Shown: positions 35,538 to 51,520 of the stretch, piece by piece
Layout of the letters: every line of letters begins with the position of its first letter
How positions within the stretch are numbered: the first letter of the stretch is position 1
From: Ustulina deusta
Taxonomy: Eukaryota; Ascomycota; Sordariomycetes; Xylariales; Xylariaceae
Direction of reading: 5' to 3'
Assembly: GCA_023159155.1 (NCBI GenBank)
Contig: JAJNNX010000017.1
Span: forward strand, 868,001 to 932,000
DNA: 64,000 nucleotides
Notes under the pieces: generated by a model
Database searches by the model: none
What the model was told of the DNA's origin: nothing
What the model saw: the letters and a program-made list of their open reading frames with translations, nothing else
Made by a program: the position numbers and the translations under genes

Positions 35538-35769
35538 TATAATAATTAGTATAGTTTTAGCAAAACTTATAAAAACTTTAGACTTATATAGCAATAAAAT
35601 AAAAAATCTATATATAAACTAACTTATAACTTTATAGCTATATATATAAAATCTATATCTATTTACTTTATAACCTCTAACTTTTTTTTTTTTTTTTTTT
35701 TTACCTTAGAATCTTTGTTTATAGTATTAATAAACTAGCTATAAAAGCTTTACTCGACTGATCGTAACA
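35538..35769 (-). repeat. LTR, right outer copy
   Basis: It ends GATCGTAACA with intact CA and is followed by AAATT, matching the duplication left of 28483. Confidence 0.85.
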
Positions 35770-38447
35770 AAATTTAGTTAGTTGTTTAATATAAAAATTT
35801 TTTTTTTTTATAAAAAAATATTTATTTTAATGTTTATTTGTTTAAGCTTAAGATTAAGAACTATAATAATAGTAAAAATTGTTTTATAGCTTATAAGTTT
35901 AATTATTAAAATAAAAGTTTTATTATAGTTAAGGCTTTTTATTTGTTTAAAATTTTTAATTATTTAGTAAGCTTTGTAATAAGCGATCGACCTATTTGGT
36001 TTATGCTTTAGTTTAAATATTTATTTTTAAAATAATATTTTATATTTTAATAAAGAATTATAAAGCATTTAAGTTTTATTATTAATTAGTAATTTATGTT
36101 TGTTTTTTATATTTTTATATTAGCTATACTAATAAGTACTATTTTTAGTTTAGTTATTTTTATTAAAAAAAAAGTATATATAATATTAATAAATAATATT
36201 ATTATTTAAAATAGGTTAATATTGATTTGATTTATTATTGTTTTATATATTAGGTTTAATATTAGTAGTTAGAGCTATTTAAGTTATTTTATTTTAAAAT
36301 ATAAATTAAAACAGTTTTTTTAAACTTTTAGGAGTAATATTATTATAATATAGTTTTGTAGTATTAATAATTTATTATTAGAATTGTTAAAAGTTTATAT
36401 AAAGAAATCTTGTTTAGAGTTATTTTTATTAACTATTTTAGAACTAATGTTTAGTTTAAAGATAAAAAAAAAGCTTTAATTATAAATAGTTTTATTAAAC
36501 TAGGGTAATATAGTATTTTTTAAAAGTTTTTTAAATATATATTTATATATATGTTTTTAAGTATATAAAGAAATATTTCCTTTTAAAATAGGTAATTTAG
36601 TATTTTTATTAATTATATTAATTATATTATTTTTTAGTTTATTAAAGATTTAAAATCTAATATGTTTAATATTAGTTTTTTGTTTAGTAGTATTTCTAGT
36701 TTTTATTATTATAGTTGTTTTATTAGTGTTTAAAATAAAGTATGCTATTTTATATATAAAAAATTAGTTTTTAATAAAAGTATAGATTTAATATTTTTTA
36801 AACTTAATATTGTTTATATAAATTATTTAACTAGAATTTAAAAAAATAAAATAATTTGTAGTACTTTTTTTTTAATATTTTTATAGCTTTTTTAGTAATA
36901 TTATTTTATTAATGTTAATTAGTAGCTAAAAGGTATAATATTATGTTTTTATTATAATATAATATTTTAAAAATATTTTTTATAAATATAGGTTTTTAAT
37001 TTAAAGTAATAGTATAGTATTTTTGTTCTGGCTGTTTTTTTTAGTTAAAAAAAGTTTAGAACAATTTTAAAAATTTTAAGGTTGATTTTATAAAATATAT
37101 TTAGGTTATTTTAGTAAAATTATTTTTAATAATTATTTATTAAGTTAATCTATTATATTTTATAATTTGGTTTGTTTTAGTTAGTATATTTATAAAATCT
37201 ATATATAATAATTTTAGTTTTTATGTTTTTTTTATAAACATTTTATATAAAAGGTTTTTTTTATTTATTTTTTAATATAGGTTTTATAAAAATAATATTT
37301 TTATATAAAAAGTATTTTAGTTAAATAGTTTATTAAGTTTTTTAAGCTTTAGTTATTTAAATATTTTAGTTGTTTATATTAGATTTATATTTTAGGCTTA
37401 GATATAAAATAAATATAAAAACTAATGTTTAAAGCTATAATATTAGTATTATTATTAGAAATATTAATTAAATATAAGCTGCTAATAGTTCTAGTTATTA
37501 TAAAGCAGTTTTTTTTTTTAGTACTAAAAGCTTTGTTATAGAAAAAAAAAATTTAGCTTTTTTTTTAAAAAGATAAAAAATAAAGATTAGATTTATTTTG
37601 TTTTTAAAGAAATAAGTAGCGTTATAAAAAATTGTTTATTTTTTTTAGCTATTTATTATTAAAGTAATTATATAGTTTTTTATTTTTTTAGGTATTATTA
37701 TTTTTATTTTTATTTTTAATATTTTTAAACTAGTATATTTTTTATTATTAAAAAAGCTATTATAATTATAAAATTTTTTTTAACTATAACTTATATTTAA
37801 AATAATAATAAATTTTAGTTTTTTAATAAAAAAGCTGTTTATTATATTATTAAAATTAGTAAAATTAAACTTTAAAAAAACGTTAGTTATATAAAAAATT
37901 TTTTAAACGTTATAAAATAGTTTAAATATATTAAAAATAGTAATTAGTATAGTTTTGGTTAAAAAGAAATAATAGTATTTATATTAATACTAAATATTTT
38001 AATAAAAAAATTTAGTTTTAAAATTATAGTTAGAGCTATATTAGTACTAAAACTAAAATTAATAAAAATAAAATTAAAAGATTTAGAACTATTAGTAGTA
38101 AAAAAAAAAAGATTATAATTAATAAAGTTATTATTATTATTATAATTTTTTTTTTTATATTTTTATTTATTATTATTATTTTTTTTTTTTGCTATTTTTT
38201 AAAAATTAGCTAAAAAAACTTAGTAAAATATTTTTATAATAAATGCATTTAAACTTTTTATTAAAAGCTGGTAGGTTTATATTGCTTTTTTTTAGTTTTT
38301 AATTTTATTATTTTTGTTTAACAATTATAATAGTTTTATTAAAAATAATAGCCTTTTTTATAATTGTATTATTTTTGTTTTATTTAAATATAATAAAAAA
38401 TATATTAAAAAAAGATTTTAAAATTTAAAAAACTTATTAATAAAAAT

Positions 38448-38692
38448 TATCATGATCAGTCAAGTAAAGCTTCTATAGCTAGTTTATTAATAGTATAAAC
38501 AAAGACTCTAAGCTAAAAAAAAAAAAAAAAAAAAAAAAAAAGTCAGAGTTTATAAAGTAGGTAAATATAAACTCTATATATATAGCTGCAAAGTTAGGTT
38601 AGTCCGTACACAGACTTCCTATTTTATTGCTATATAGGTCTGGAGTTCTTATAGGTTTTGCCAAAACTATATAAACTATACTAACTATTATA
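38448..38692 (+). repeat. Left LTR of the 38448-54010 element
   Basis: It includes a run of about 25 A after CTAAGCT and the less damaged stretch GTTAGGTTAGTCCGTACACA. Confidence 0.85.
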
Positions 38693-41600
38693 CTACTTTT
38701 TTTTAAAACTAAAAGTTTAAATATAGTTTTAATTTAAAATTACTAATAATATTAAATTTATATAATTTTTTTATATTATATTGCTTTATTATTATTTTTG
38801 TAATTACTTGTAAATTTATTAATTATTGCTATATATATTTATTTTTATAATTTTATAGAAAATCCGGAAGCTTTTTTATAAGTTTTATAAAATTAATTAA
38901 ATTTAATTGGCACGTTTTTAAAATTTTAAGCTATGTACTAAGTATTATTAGGATTGTAGCTTTTTTAAACAACCTAGTATTATAACTTTTTGCTTTTTTT
39001 ATATATTTTTAATTGTTTGATTTGTTTAATTTCAAATTCTGCTTTATTATTAATATTTTTAGCTAGAAATAGTAATTAGATTTATTAAAATAAAAGATTA
39101 TTGCTTGTTTTTTATAATCAGTCGATATAAAACAAGTTTTTTATTTTATAAAAATTAAATAAATTAAAAATATAGCTAAATTTTTATTTTTTTAAAATTT
39201 TAAAAAGTCTAACTAATTAAAAGTTTAATCTAATAGTTAGTACTTATATTATAAAACCTTTTTTTTTTTAAAAACTTTATTTTTTATTTTAAAATTTATT
39301 AAGTATTTTTTTTTATTAATTTATAATTTGTATTATTTTTATGTAAAAATTACTATATTATATATTATTTTTTAAACATTTTAAGTTTAATGGACTAGTT
39401 TAAACGTTTATTACTTAATATTAAAATTTATAATAATTTTATTAATATTTATTATTAAAAGGTTTTATATTTTAATTTTTATTATTACTTTTAATAATAA
39501 TATATTAATTAATAAATATTATAAAAAATTATATATAAAATTTAAAACAAAAAAATAATTATTTTAATTATTCTAGTATTTATTAATATAAAAATAAAAT
39601 TATTAATCTAATTTTTAATTAGTTAATTTTATTATTTTTTAAGTTTAAAAATAATAAGTATTATTAAAGCAGTACTTAATACTTATAAAATTATTAATTA
39701 TTATTATAAATTTAAAAATAAATAATTTTATATTATTTAATATTTATATGTTTAGTATACTAAAAAATCTATATAAACTTTTATAATATTATATAATTAA
39801 TAATTTTATAATGTTTATTTTTTTGCTAAATAAAATTATAATTAAATAATTAAACTTGTTTATAAATACTTATATATAGTTATAACTTTATTAATTAGAT
39901 AGCATATTTTTATTATTTATTATTATATATTACTATATTATAGCTAATATAAATAATAAATAAAAAAAGTTAGAAATCTCGTTTTATAATATTTTATTTT
40001 TTTTATAATTATAATAATTATATATATATTATTTATAATTATATTTTAAATAAAACTAATAGTATTTTTATTTTAATATTTTAATTGTTTTATATTAATT
40101 TTAATATATTATAATTAAAAATATATAAGTTTTTTAAATTAAACTTATATAAAAAAAAATAATCTTATTTAGAATAATTTTAAATATATATAATTTTTTA
40201 TTTTTATTTTTTAGATTTTATAACTAGTTTTTTTATTTAATTAAGTTTATTAAGTTAGCTTTTTAAAAAATATTAAATAAAAAGTTTATAATTAATATAA
40301 AACTTAGTATTTTATTAAACAGAACTAATATTATTATTTATTTTTTAGTTTTTTTAGTTTTAATTATAAAAAGTTTAACTATTTTCTTTAATAAAATATT
40401 AGCTATTATATTTTTTTGTTTTAATTAGTATTAAAAAATAATATTAAAGTTTAATAAAAAGTTAGCTTAATATATTTATTGTATTAATAAAATCTATTTA
40501 TTTAAAAAATATAATAAAACTTAATAATTAATTATTATAAAAAATTTAGTTTTAAAAAACTTTAAGTAGTAATATTTTAAAGTTTATATTACTACTAAAA
40601 ATTTATAGTTTTAAATTAAGTAAGCTTACTTAATTAGTATTATTGTTTTAAAAAAATATTTTATAAGTTTTTAAGTTATATTTTCTTATTATTACTAAAT
40701 AACTTTTTTTATTATATTATATAAAATATTTATTTTTATTTATATTAGTTAATTAAACCTAAAAAAAGCTAAAATAAATATTTTATAAGCTAGTAGTTTT
40801 ATATATTTAAAAGCTTATTTTTATTTTAGTCCTATTATAAATAGCTTATTTTTTTTTAATAGTTAATTTAAAAAAATAGTAATTTTATTAATATAATAAA
40901 TAAATATATAAATATAATTATAAAGTTTAAAAAATAACTAAATTAATTTAATATTTTTAAAATTATTAAAATTCTAATTTAGAATTGCTTAAATTTTTAT
41001 AAAGTTAATTTTAATTTTTATTTTAGCTTTTATAATTATTTTTAAATAATTAATAATAAATATATTAAAACAAAACTTTTTAATATTTTTTTAATATTTA
41101 GCTTAATATAAACAATAAATTATTTTTTTATAATAAGTTTAGTATTATTTTTTAGTTTAAAAATAAATTAAAATATTATTTATATAAATATTTATAAACT
41201 TGTTTAAAAGTTTTTAAATTTATATATTAATAAAAACTTGCTATTAAATAGGTTTTATTTTTAAACTAAATAATAAAACTTTTTATTAAAATATTTTTTT
41301 ATAAGTTTAAAAAAAAAAATAATATAATTTTATAATTAATAATAATTAATAAAAAGCTTTAATAATATCTAGTTTTATAAATTAAATAATGTTATAATAA
41401 TTAAATATAGTACTACTAATATTTAAAACTAATATAATTTAATTTTTTAAATATATATTTTTTTATTAATAATTAATTATAAATTTATATTTAATTAATT
41501 TAAATTTATATTTTATTTAATAAAATTTATAACTAATAGTTTATTTATAAATTTTTTTTTAAATAAAATAAACTATATAAATATTTAGTATTAATAAAGC

Positions 41601-43307
41601 TTAAAGGTATATTTTTTATTATTAAGTTCTAATATTATATTAAATCTTAGTTATAATAGTAATAAAGTTTTAGATTTTTTTTAAAAAAACCCCTTTTTAA
41701 ATATAATAACTAAAAAAGTAAAAAACTTTATATTAATTCTATATATTTAAAGTTTTTTCTTTTTTTTTTTAAAATTAATTTATTATTAAAAATCTTTTAT
41801 AGTACTATTTAGTTAATTTAAATCTATTTTTTTTATAAAGTATTAATTATTTTTAAGTTTTTTTTAAATAATTTAATATAATTATTTTTAATTATTATAA
41901 ACTTAATTATAATAAGCTTTTTTAAAGTTTTTTTAGTTAATTGCTTTTATTTATTTTAATAAAAGTAATTTTAAAAGTTTTATATAATTTTTTTAATAAT
42001 AGCTTGGTTTTTTTTTTTTTAGAAATTATTATATAGACTTTTTTTGTTTTAAGTTTAAAGGTTTTAGATTTTCTTTTTGTTTTTTTAGTTTTAGTTATTT
42101 CTAAAATAATTATTTTATTTTTAAAAAATTGTTTTAATATTTAATAATATTTTTTAACGCTTAATTATATTAATTAATATTTTTTTATATTTCTAGGTCT
42201 ATATTTTATTATTAATAATTAAAAAGTTTAATTATAATTATTAATAAAAATTAAACTAATAAAAATAAATTATTTAATTAGATTAATTATTATTTTTAAG
42301 TTTTTATTAAACTATTTTATTTTATTAATTATTTAATATTAATAATAATATTATAACTAAAATTAATAATTTAAAATATTTAGTTTTTAAATTATTAATT
42401 ATTAATTTTTATAATATATATTAAATATTTATAAATTTTATTAATTATTTTATTTTAATAATTATAAAATTTTTAAAGTTTAGTTAAATAAACTATTTTT
42501 ATTTTTAATTATTTTTTAATTTATTATATAAACTTATAGCTAATTATTAAAAAAGTATAAGTTTTAATATTATATAAAACTAAAATTTTTATTTTAATAT
42601 TATTAATTTATAATTAAATAAATATTTTAAAAATAATTAATTTGTTTTAGCTATATATTTTAATTAAAATAAATAAAAAAACTAATAAAAAAACTTTTAT
42701 TAGTTTTATTTATTTTTTTAAATTAAATAAACTACTAAAGCTATTTTTATTATAGCTTTTTTTTACTAATTAAATATTTAAAACTTTAAACTTTTAGTTA
42801 AAATAGTTAATTAATATATTTTTTTTATTATAAATAAAACAAGTTTTATTATTTTAATAAACTTTTTTTTTTTTTATAGTTAATGCTTGTTTTAATTATT
42901 TTAAAATAAATTTTTTAAATTTTTTAAAATTAATTAAAAATTAGTAAACTAGTTTACTAAAAGTTTAATTATTTAAATTAGATTTTTATTTAGTTAAGTT
43001 AGTAAGTTTAGTTTATTAATAATTTTTATAAATTTATTTAATATTATATATTAATTTAATAATTTTATTAATAAATAATTTATAAAAAATATTTAAATTT
43101 ATAAAAATTTTATATAAGTTTTTTTTTAAGTTTATATAAAAATAGTTTTATAATTTATATTTTTATTATAATTTAGCAAGTTAATATTTTTAAATTAAAC
43201 TATTAAATATAAAAATAAACTTATTAATATTTTTATTAGTTTTATATATATAAACTTAAAATATTTTATAAATAATAATTATTTAATTAAAGTTATAATA
43301 AATTATT

Positions 43308-43472
43308 TAATAGGCATAACTATAGATATATCAGCTATAGCTATAAACATGTTTGTTATATCTATAAATAAGTAGACATCCTTATAATTTCATACTTAAA
43401 AAAAAAAAAATCATTTATTTATACTTTATATAATAATTGTTATAACTAATAAATAACTGAATTGCTATAATA
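43308..43472 (+). repeat. Left LTR of the Gypsy element
   Basis: 165 bp, retaining TATAAACATGTTTGTTATAT and AGTAGACATCCTTATAATTT. The partner is at 52625-52789. Confidence 0.85.
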
Positions 43473-46400
43473 AGTAATGCCTATTTACTAATATAAACCT
43501 TTAATTTCTATGTTATAAAAAGTACGTATATTTAAGCTTATTAAACTACTTATTACTAATAAGATTTTAATAAAGTTATGCCTTAAAAAAGTTTAAGCAA
43601 TAATATTAAAATCAAACTTAGCTATAATATTTTTGCACTCAGCTTAATATAAGCAAAGTTAATAAGTTGCTACGTTTTAGTTATTAACCCAAGTTTAAAT
43701 AACTATTATAGCTAAGCTTAGCAATTAAATAATTATGTTTTAACTTTTAACTTTTTATTAGTCCAAGCTTTAGCAACTATATAGCAATACAAAACAAAAA
43801 AAAAGCATAAAATATTTTAGCCTTGCTTTAAAAATAATAACTACTACTTGCTACGCTATAAAAAAAACAAAATATATTAATTTTATAACTAGATATTAGA
43901 ACTAGCACAAAAAATAATACTTTAAATAAATTATAATATAACAATATAATTATAAAAATTAAAAAAAAAAACAAATTAAATATTAAAATAAAATTAATAT
44001 ATATAATACTGCTTATTTTAATTTAAATTAAATAAATCTATAATTTTTTTTCTAATAATTTTAACTATTAAAATATTAAATATAAAAGTAATATATATAA
44101 ATATATTTTTATTAAAGTTATTTAACTAGATTAGAACTAAAAGATTTTTAATACTTTTAATTATTTTTTTAATAAAAATAAAAAACTAAATCTTATAAAA
44201 AAACTAGTACTTAAAAAGTAGTAGCTAAACAATATTTTTAATAATATTTATACTAAAGTTAGAAAAACTTTTTATAAAGCTATAGTTAATAAAAAACTAA
44301 ACAACTATTTTTATAAGCAGGAATTTTAAACTTTAAAAAGCTATATTTACTAATAATCGGAAGTCAAAAAAAAGCTAGCTTATTTAAAAAAACTAATAAT
44401 TATATTAATAAAAAGGTTTAGATCTATTTAATAATAATAAAAAACTATTATTATAAATTAAAACTTAATAAATATAACTAATATTAATTTATAAGTAGCT
44501 AAAATATTTTATAATATAACTTAGCTTATTATTACTATTTAATAATACTTAAATATAACTTAAAAATAAAGTTTTACTATAATAAAATAGCTATTTATAA
44601 TAACTTATATAAGCTTTTTAATAATAAAGCTATTAAAAATTAAATATTTCTAGCCTAACGTACTAAAAAAATCTAGCAAAAGTTATATAATCTTTTATAA
44701 AAATAAAAATATTAATTATATAAATATCTATTTTTAGGTTTAATACTTCAAAAAATAAAACAATATAAAAAATAAGTCTGCTATAGTAGCTATAAAAAAA
44801 TAAACTTTTTTATAAAAAAATATATTATAATAATAATTTTAATAACTATTTAAAAAAAACATAGCAAAATATAAAGCAACCTTATTAATATTTATAAAAG
44901 CCCTAATCAAAAAATAAAATATTTAACTAAATATAGCAAATATTTAGTTTTTTACTTATAAATATATAATAAAAAATATTATATAAAAAAAGCCTATTAG
45001 AATTTATGCTATAAAAACCTTTAAATATAGCAAAACTTAAAAAAATACTAAAGATTTATAACTATTAATATAATTATAGAACCTATTACTACCCGAGCTA
45101 CAAAAGCTTGCGCTAAAACTAGTAATAAAACAAATTATTAATAAATATTTAAAAAAACTAAAAAAAAAACAGCTAGCGTTAACTAAAAAAATAATAATAA
45201 TTATATCTAAAACTAAATATTACGTCTAAAGTAATAAAAAAAAAAAGCAAAAAGCAATTAACGCTAACTAGTTCTAGCAAAACTAGCCGAACTGCAAAAA
45301 TAATAATGCTTTACAACAATAAAACTTTAGTTAAAAGCGTTAAAATTCTAAAATACCCTACTATAAACAAAGTTAATTATAATAAATTAGATTACTATTA
45401 TTAAATCGCAAAAAATAAAATAACTAAAATAACTAAAAATAAAATAATAGCTGCTTTAAAATATACTAATAAAATAACTAGTATAATTTTAAGTTTAATA
45501 ATTAATATATTATTAAGTTTAATAACTAAAACAAAAAAAATTAATAAAAGCAATAAATATATTACTAATGTTTTAAACAATAAAAACCAAATATAAATAA
45601 ATTATAAAATTACTATAATAAAAAAGTTATTTAAAACATAAATCCTAATAATAGTAGTAAAACTAAAAACCTAACTATAAAAAAATATATTTATTTTAAT
45701 AAAAAAAAAATAAAAATAACCAATAAAATATATATAGCTATTAAATATAACAAAATAAATAATTATTAGATATATAACTAAAACACTATATTAAAAAATA
45801 AAAATATACTAATAGACCTAAATATAACATTAAAAACTTATATAAAGTATAAAATTATATTTTATTTAATAAAAATAATAAAAAATTATACTAAAAACAC
45901 TTATATAAAACAAGCTAAACTAAACAAAAAAAACATTAAATAGGTAAACTTTATATTAATAATATTAACTATACTAAAACTAATTAAGTAAAAAATCAAT
46001 ATTTAACTAAAACAAGTTATTAAAGCAAACCTAAAACTATTACTTAAAAAAAAAATTAAAAAAAAAACTATATATTTTTAAATTCCTATTTAAAACAATA
46101 TTAAAAACCCCAAAATTAAGGTTTGCTTAAATATAAAATATTCTAATATACTAATAAACAAAGGTTTTATTAAGAATTTTATAAAAAACCTAAGATTTTA
46201 ATATATTAACCCTATATTTATTAATAAAGTAGAAGTATAATTAGTAGTTACTTAAACTATAAATTTTAATATATATATTAAAAAGTATATTAAAAAAAAT
46301 ATAATATTTAAATACTTTATAGTAATAGCAAATATAATTAATAACTTAAAACTAAAAATACTAATTAGAACAAAATTTATATTAAAACATAAAGTTAAAA

Positions 46401-49400
46401 TTAACTTTATAAAAAAAATATATATTTTTAAGTTAGTATTAGAATTAAAAATATAAAATAAAATAAAAACTAAGCTACTTTTAATAGTACTAATCCAAAA
46501 AGTGTTAGTAATATATATAATAGTTATACCTGCTATAATAATAATATTTATAAACGTAAGGTTTATTAACCTACTAGCTTTTATTAATAAAAAAAATAAA
46601 ACAATAAAGCTATATTATTTTAAAAAAAAATAAAGCAGAGCTTATAATATAATACTAAACAAATATTTATTAAAAAAAATCATAGTTTATAACTTATATA
46701 TCTGGCCGATTATAATATAAAAAAATAAAAAACTAAAAACTATTTTTAAGTATTAAAAAAACAAAATTGTTTAAGTTATTAATTAGGCAAATATTATAAA
46801 CTATTAAAAAAATAATATAAACCAAAAAAACTAAACCAAAATAGTAAAATACCTAAATAAAAAAAAGCTTAAAAAGTACATATATTTTTTATAAAAAAAC
46901 AAACAAATAATTTAACTATACTAGTTATAAAAACAAACATACTATTTTATAAGATAATAAAACTAATAAATATACTTATAATTAAATTAATAACTAAAAT
47001 AGCTATAGTAACAAACAATATATTATAAATAAAAAAAATCTATAAATTATTTAATAAATATAATATCTTTTATAATAAAAATATTATATTTATACCAAAT
47101 AATTAAAAAATATAAATAAACCTAATAAATAAATAACAAAATTAGCTTAAAACTATTAAAGCATACTTATTAAATATTAAAAATTGCAAGTTTTTTAATA
47201 CCAAACATAATAAAATATATATCTAAAAAAAACTTATATTTATAAACAAACCTACTTTAATTACTTGCTTTATTTTTATTATTTAAAAAATAGTTAATAA
47301 TACTAAAAAAAATTAATTAATAATAAATCTATAACTATTAAATAAAATTATAATACTAAATATATACCTGCTACCTAGCTAAAACAACATAATTAAAAAT
47401 ATAATTAACAAACTTTAATTTATATTATTTAATATATTAAACTTTTTTTTTTAATTATTAATATATCTTAAATATTATAACAAAATAGTTATTATTAGCC
47501 TTTAAAGCTTTAAAAAATTAAATATAATATTAATAAAATTTGAAAACTTATTAATATTTATATAAAAGTTTGTAAACTACTTATTTTTTATATACTATAT
47601 TTTTATATAAGCTTATATTAATAATATAATTATTTTTAATAATAATTTTAATATTTATATAAAATATATAAAAATAATAATAAATATTTTTAATAAAGCA
47701 AAAGTTTATATTAGCGCTTTAAAATCTTTTACTATTTTTTTATTAGTATAGCTACTAAAGTATAATATTAATAATAAAAATATTACTAAAATAAATAACA
47801 AAATTAAAACATTTAAAAAACTAAAAATATTACGTACTTTAGAAGTTTTAAAAATATATATTAAAATAACTGGCTAGTTATGCTACAAAATAGTTTAGTT
47901 TAACTATAAAATTAAAGTATTACAATAAAAAAAAACCGATTTATTAGCCTAAACAAAAAAAAAAAAAAACTTACTTATTAAAAAGTCTAAACTAGCAAAA
48001 CAGAGCTTTACTTCTAAAATTATTTTTAAACTAATAAAAAAAAAACAAAAAGCTAAAAAATGTTACAGAAATATTTATATACGCAATATATTACTTATTA
48101 CTACAAACTAGATAAGCTTTTTTTTTTTAAAATAAATACTTATAAAAAAACTTATAAATTAATAGTTTTTTAACTAAAAAACAAATAAAATAACATATTA
48201 ATACTAAGCTAAAATATTCTAGTAATAAAAGTTAAGCTAATTATATTTCTATTTAAGCTTACTAGTAATATTAAAAAAAAATATAAATTAATAAAAAAAA
48301 AAATAGTAGTAATAATTTAAATATATAAAAAGCTATAAAAAATAATCTAATTAAACATATAACTAGTAAATATACTAATAAACTATACACTAATTAAAAA
48401 AATAATAATATATACTTTATTATATATTATAGATTTAAATAAAGCTAACCTAAAATTTACTAATATAACTAATTACCTTTTTTAATTTTAGTTTAAAATT
48501 TATTATATATTAAAAATACTAAATATAGTACTAAACATACTTTTTAAATTATTATAAAAGCTAAAAAAACAAAAAAAAGCCAAAAAAAACAAATTAAATA
48601 TATTAAATAACATTTAAAAAAACAACGTTTATTAAACATACCTTACTAAAAAAAACAAAGTTATAATAGATTTTTTTATATTAACTCTAATAATTAATAA
48701 CAAGTTTAAAAAAAAAATAACCCAAAAGTATAATAGCAATACTAAATATAGCCAAATAAAAAATATCTTATTCTAAAAAAAACAAAAAAAAAAAAAAAGC
48801 AAAAAAGAATAAAAAGCCAAATAGCCCTACTATTAAACTAACCAGATACCAAAAAAACATAATAGCTTTTTTTTTGCTTAATAATAATCTTTTTTTTTAT
48901 ATTAGTTATAATAAAAAATAATCCTTATATATCCTAAAAAACTATATTAAAAATATCTTTAAACTTATATATAATAAATATTACTATTTTAGTATAAAAC
49001 ATATACTATATAACCTATAAAGCATATATTTCTTTATTAAATACTAAAATATATACTAGTTTATAACCTATTACATAATATGCAAAAAAAACCAAATTAA
49101 TAAGCAACTACTACTAAAAAAATTAATACTAATTAAAACACTAATTATCCTTTACTATATTATTACTATAGATTTTATTATAAATATACTGCTAATAAAA
49201 TCTAAAAACTTTTTTTAAAATATAAAAAGATATAACTACTTTAATATATTAATAACTGTATTATATAAAGCTAATAAAAAATTGCTCTTAATACTAAAAT
49301 ATAAAAAATATATAATAAAAAACTAAGCAAAAATATTATTATAAATACTATATTTATATAATTAAAATTACTAATAGTTATTATTAGTAATAAGAACCCA

Positions 49401-51486
49401 AAGTTTACTAGCAAAGTTTAAAAAAAATTTATAATATATTAAATATTAAACTTTTTTTTTTAATAGCTTATTATTTTTAAATAAATAAGCTTTTAAAAAA
49501 AAAACCCCAAATTATTAAAATAGCTATTAAGTTTTATATAGCTACTAATCTAAATATTTCTTAAACTAAATTACTACTAATACTATAATACTACTTAAAT
49601 AATATATTATTAATAACAATTAAAAGGTTACTAAACTAATTAGTGCTAGAATTTTAGCTATAATTTATTATAAACATTCTAAACTAAAAAAAAAGCATTA
49701 AAACTAGTAATAAAACAATAAAAGTATTAAAAACAAAATATGCTTAAAAAACCAAATATTTAATTAATATAGCTAATATAATCGCCAAAAAAAAATATAA
49801 CAATAAACATACCTTAATAACCTTTAATAAAAGCAATACAGTTTATTTTAGACTATACAAAAGTTATTACTTACCTAGCAAACCTAAACAAAAATAGTTA
49901 TTAATAAAAGCAGAACTCTTTAAAATTATTAAAAAAATAAAGCCACTAGTATATAAACTCAACTTTTTTAATAATTAGTATGTTTACTTTATAATCTTAG
50001 TTATATAACTTTATAAACTTAAATAAAAAAAAGACTTTTTTAATAAAAAAGTCCCTTTATTAGGCCTAGTTATTATTAAAAGAACTAAAAATTACTAAAA
50101 AGTTAAAAAAATTACTTAAAAAAAATCCAATTCTTAAATAGTAAACTTTTAATTAAGTATACCATTAAATAAAAAAATAAAATAGCAAATATAACCAAAA
50201 CTTTAATAAAAAAAAATTAAAACTATTAGCACCTAACTTAGTTAATAAATATAAAACTAATAATACTATCAACTAAATAAAAAAATACAAAAAACACAAT
50301 ATTACTTATGCAAAAAAAAACAACTTATTAAAATAACTATACTAAATAACAAAACAAAAAAACGCATATAAAACAACAAATATACTATATTTATTTTAAA
50401 AAACTTTTATTTTTTAAAGATTACAAGCTAACTATATATACTAACAAAAAATATATTATATTTATTATAACTATTTTACTTTTTAAAAAACTATATTAAA
50501 AATAATAAATATATAGCTATAAATAAAATATATACTACTAAGCTTAACCACTATAACAATAGTAAAAGAACTACTACAAAAATAATACATAAACAGCTAA
50601 AAAAAAGAAATATACTACTATAGCTACTTATTATAAATAAACAGTAATACTTTTCTTACGTACCTAGGGGCGCCTTTTTAAACAATAAAGCATATTTACT
50701 ATTAAATATACTTGCTATAAACCAATATAGCCATAATAAAAAAAACAAAATACAAAGTTACATACTAGTCTATTTATATAAATAGGCTTTACTTTTCCTA
50801 CTTTTTCTATTGCTTTTTTCTTTTTATAAAATTCAAAAAGTCTATTTTATTATGTTTAATATCAGATCTACAAAAGCGCTAACTATTATAACAACTATAT
50901 TAAACTTAATAGATCAGCTACTAGCCCAAAATTAGCCCTAACATAACAATAATACTACTTTTCTATCTAATAGCTATAATAAAAAAAATATTATACTTAA
51001 TAAATATAATATTTTTGCTAATCAAAAATTTAATATTCTTATTAATTAAAAACTTAATATTCCTACTATTTAAAGCGCTAATATAAACTTAAATAATAAT
51101 AATAATAATAATAATAAAAAACAAGTTATACCTACTATAATATATAACAATACTAAAAATAAATATATAATTATAAATCTTAGTTAAAACAACAGTAAAA
51201 ATAACAAAAATACCAAAAAAACCGCCAAACCTATTAACATAGCATAAATAACCAAAAAAAGAATTTAAAGTTTTTAGATCGGGCTATAAAAAAAAAAAAA
51301 ATCACTACAGCTAAAAAAACTACTAAACGTAACACTACTTCTATTAAAAATAGCACCTAAAAAAAAAATACTATATTAAAAAAAATCTATTAAAATAAAA
51401 AAAACAGTAAAAATACTAAAAGTAATAAATCAAGCATTAAAAATAAAAAATAATTAACTATTACTATTAGATTGTTTAAAAATAGC

Positions 51487-51520
<34 letters not shown>

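Larger units (their letters stand above)
28483..35769 (-). mobile_element. Rearranged LTR retrotransposon, family shared with 38448-54010
   Basis: Outer LTRs at 28483-28717 and 35538-35769 are direct repeats flanked by AAATT (28478-28482 and 35770-35774). Inside lie two more LTRs: an opposite-facing one at 28978-29217 followed by about 1.08 kb of internal sequence, and a same-facing one at 31550-31786 followed by about 3.75 kb of internal sequence. It therefore looks like an LTR-internal-LTR-internal-LTR array whose first internal part was replaced by an inverted fragment and a foreign piece (30301-31549). Relative to the copy at 38448-54010 the second internal part lacks about 1.6 kb near 33300-33420. 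Strand is given relative to that copy. Stops fill all frames. Confidence 0.75.

Noticed and set aside
51090..51520. CRISPR-like regular repeats
   Set aside because: These are (AAT)n microsatellites within a damaged retroelement, and the host is a fungus.
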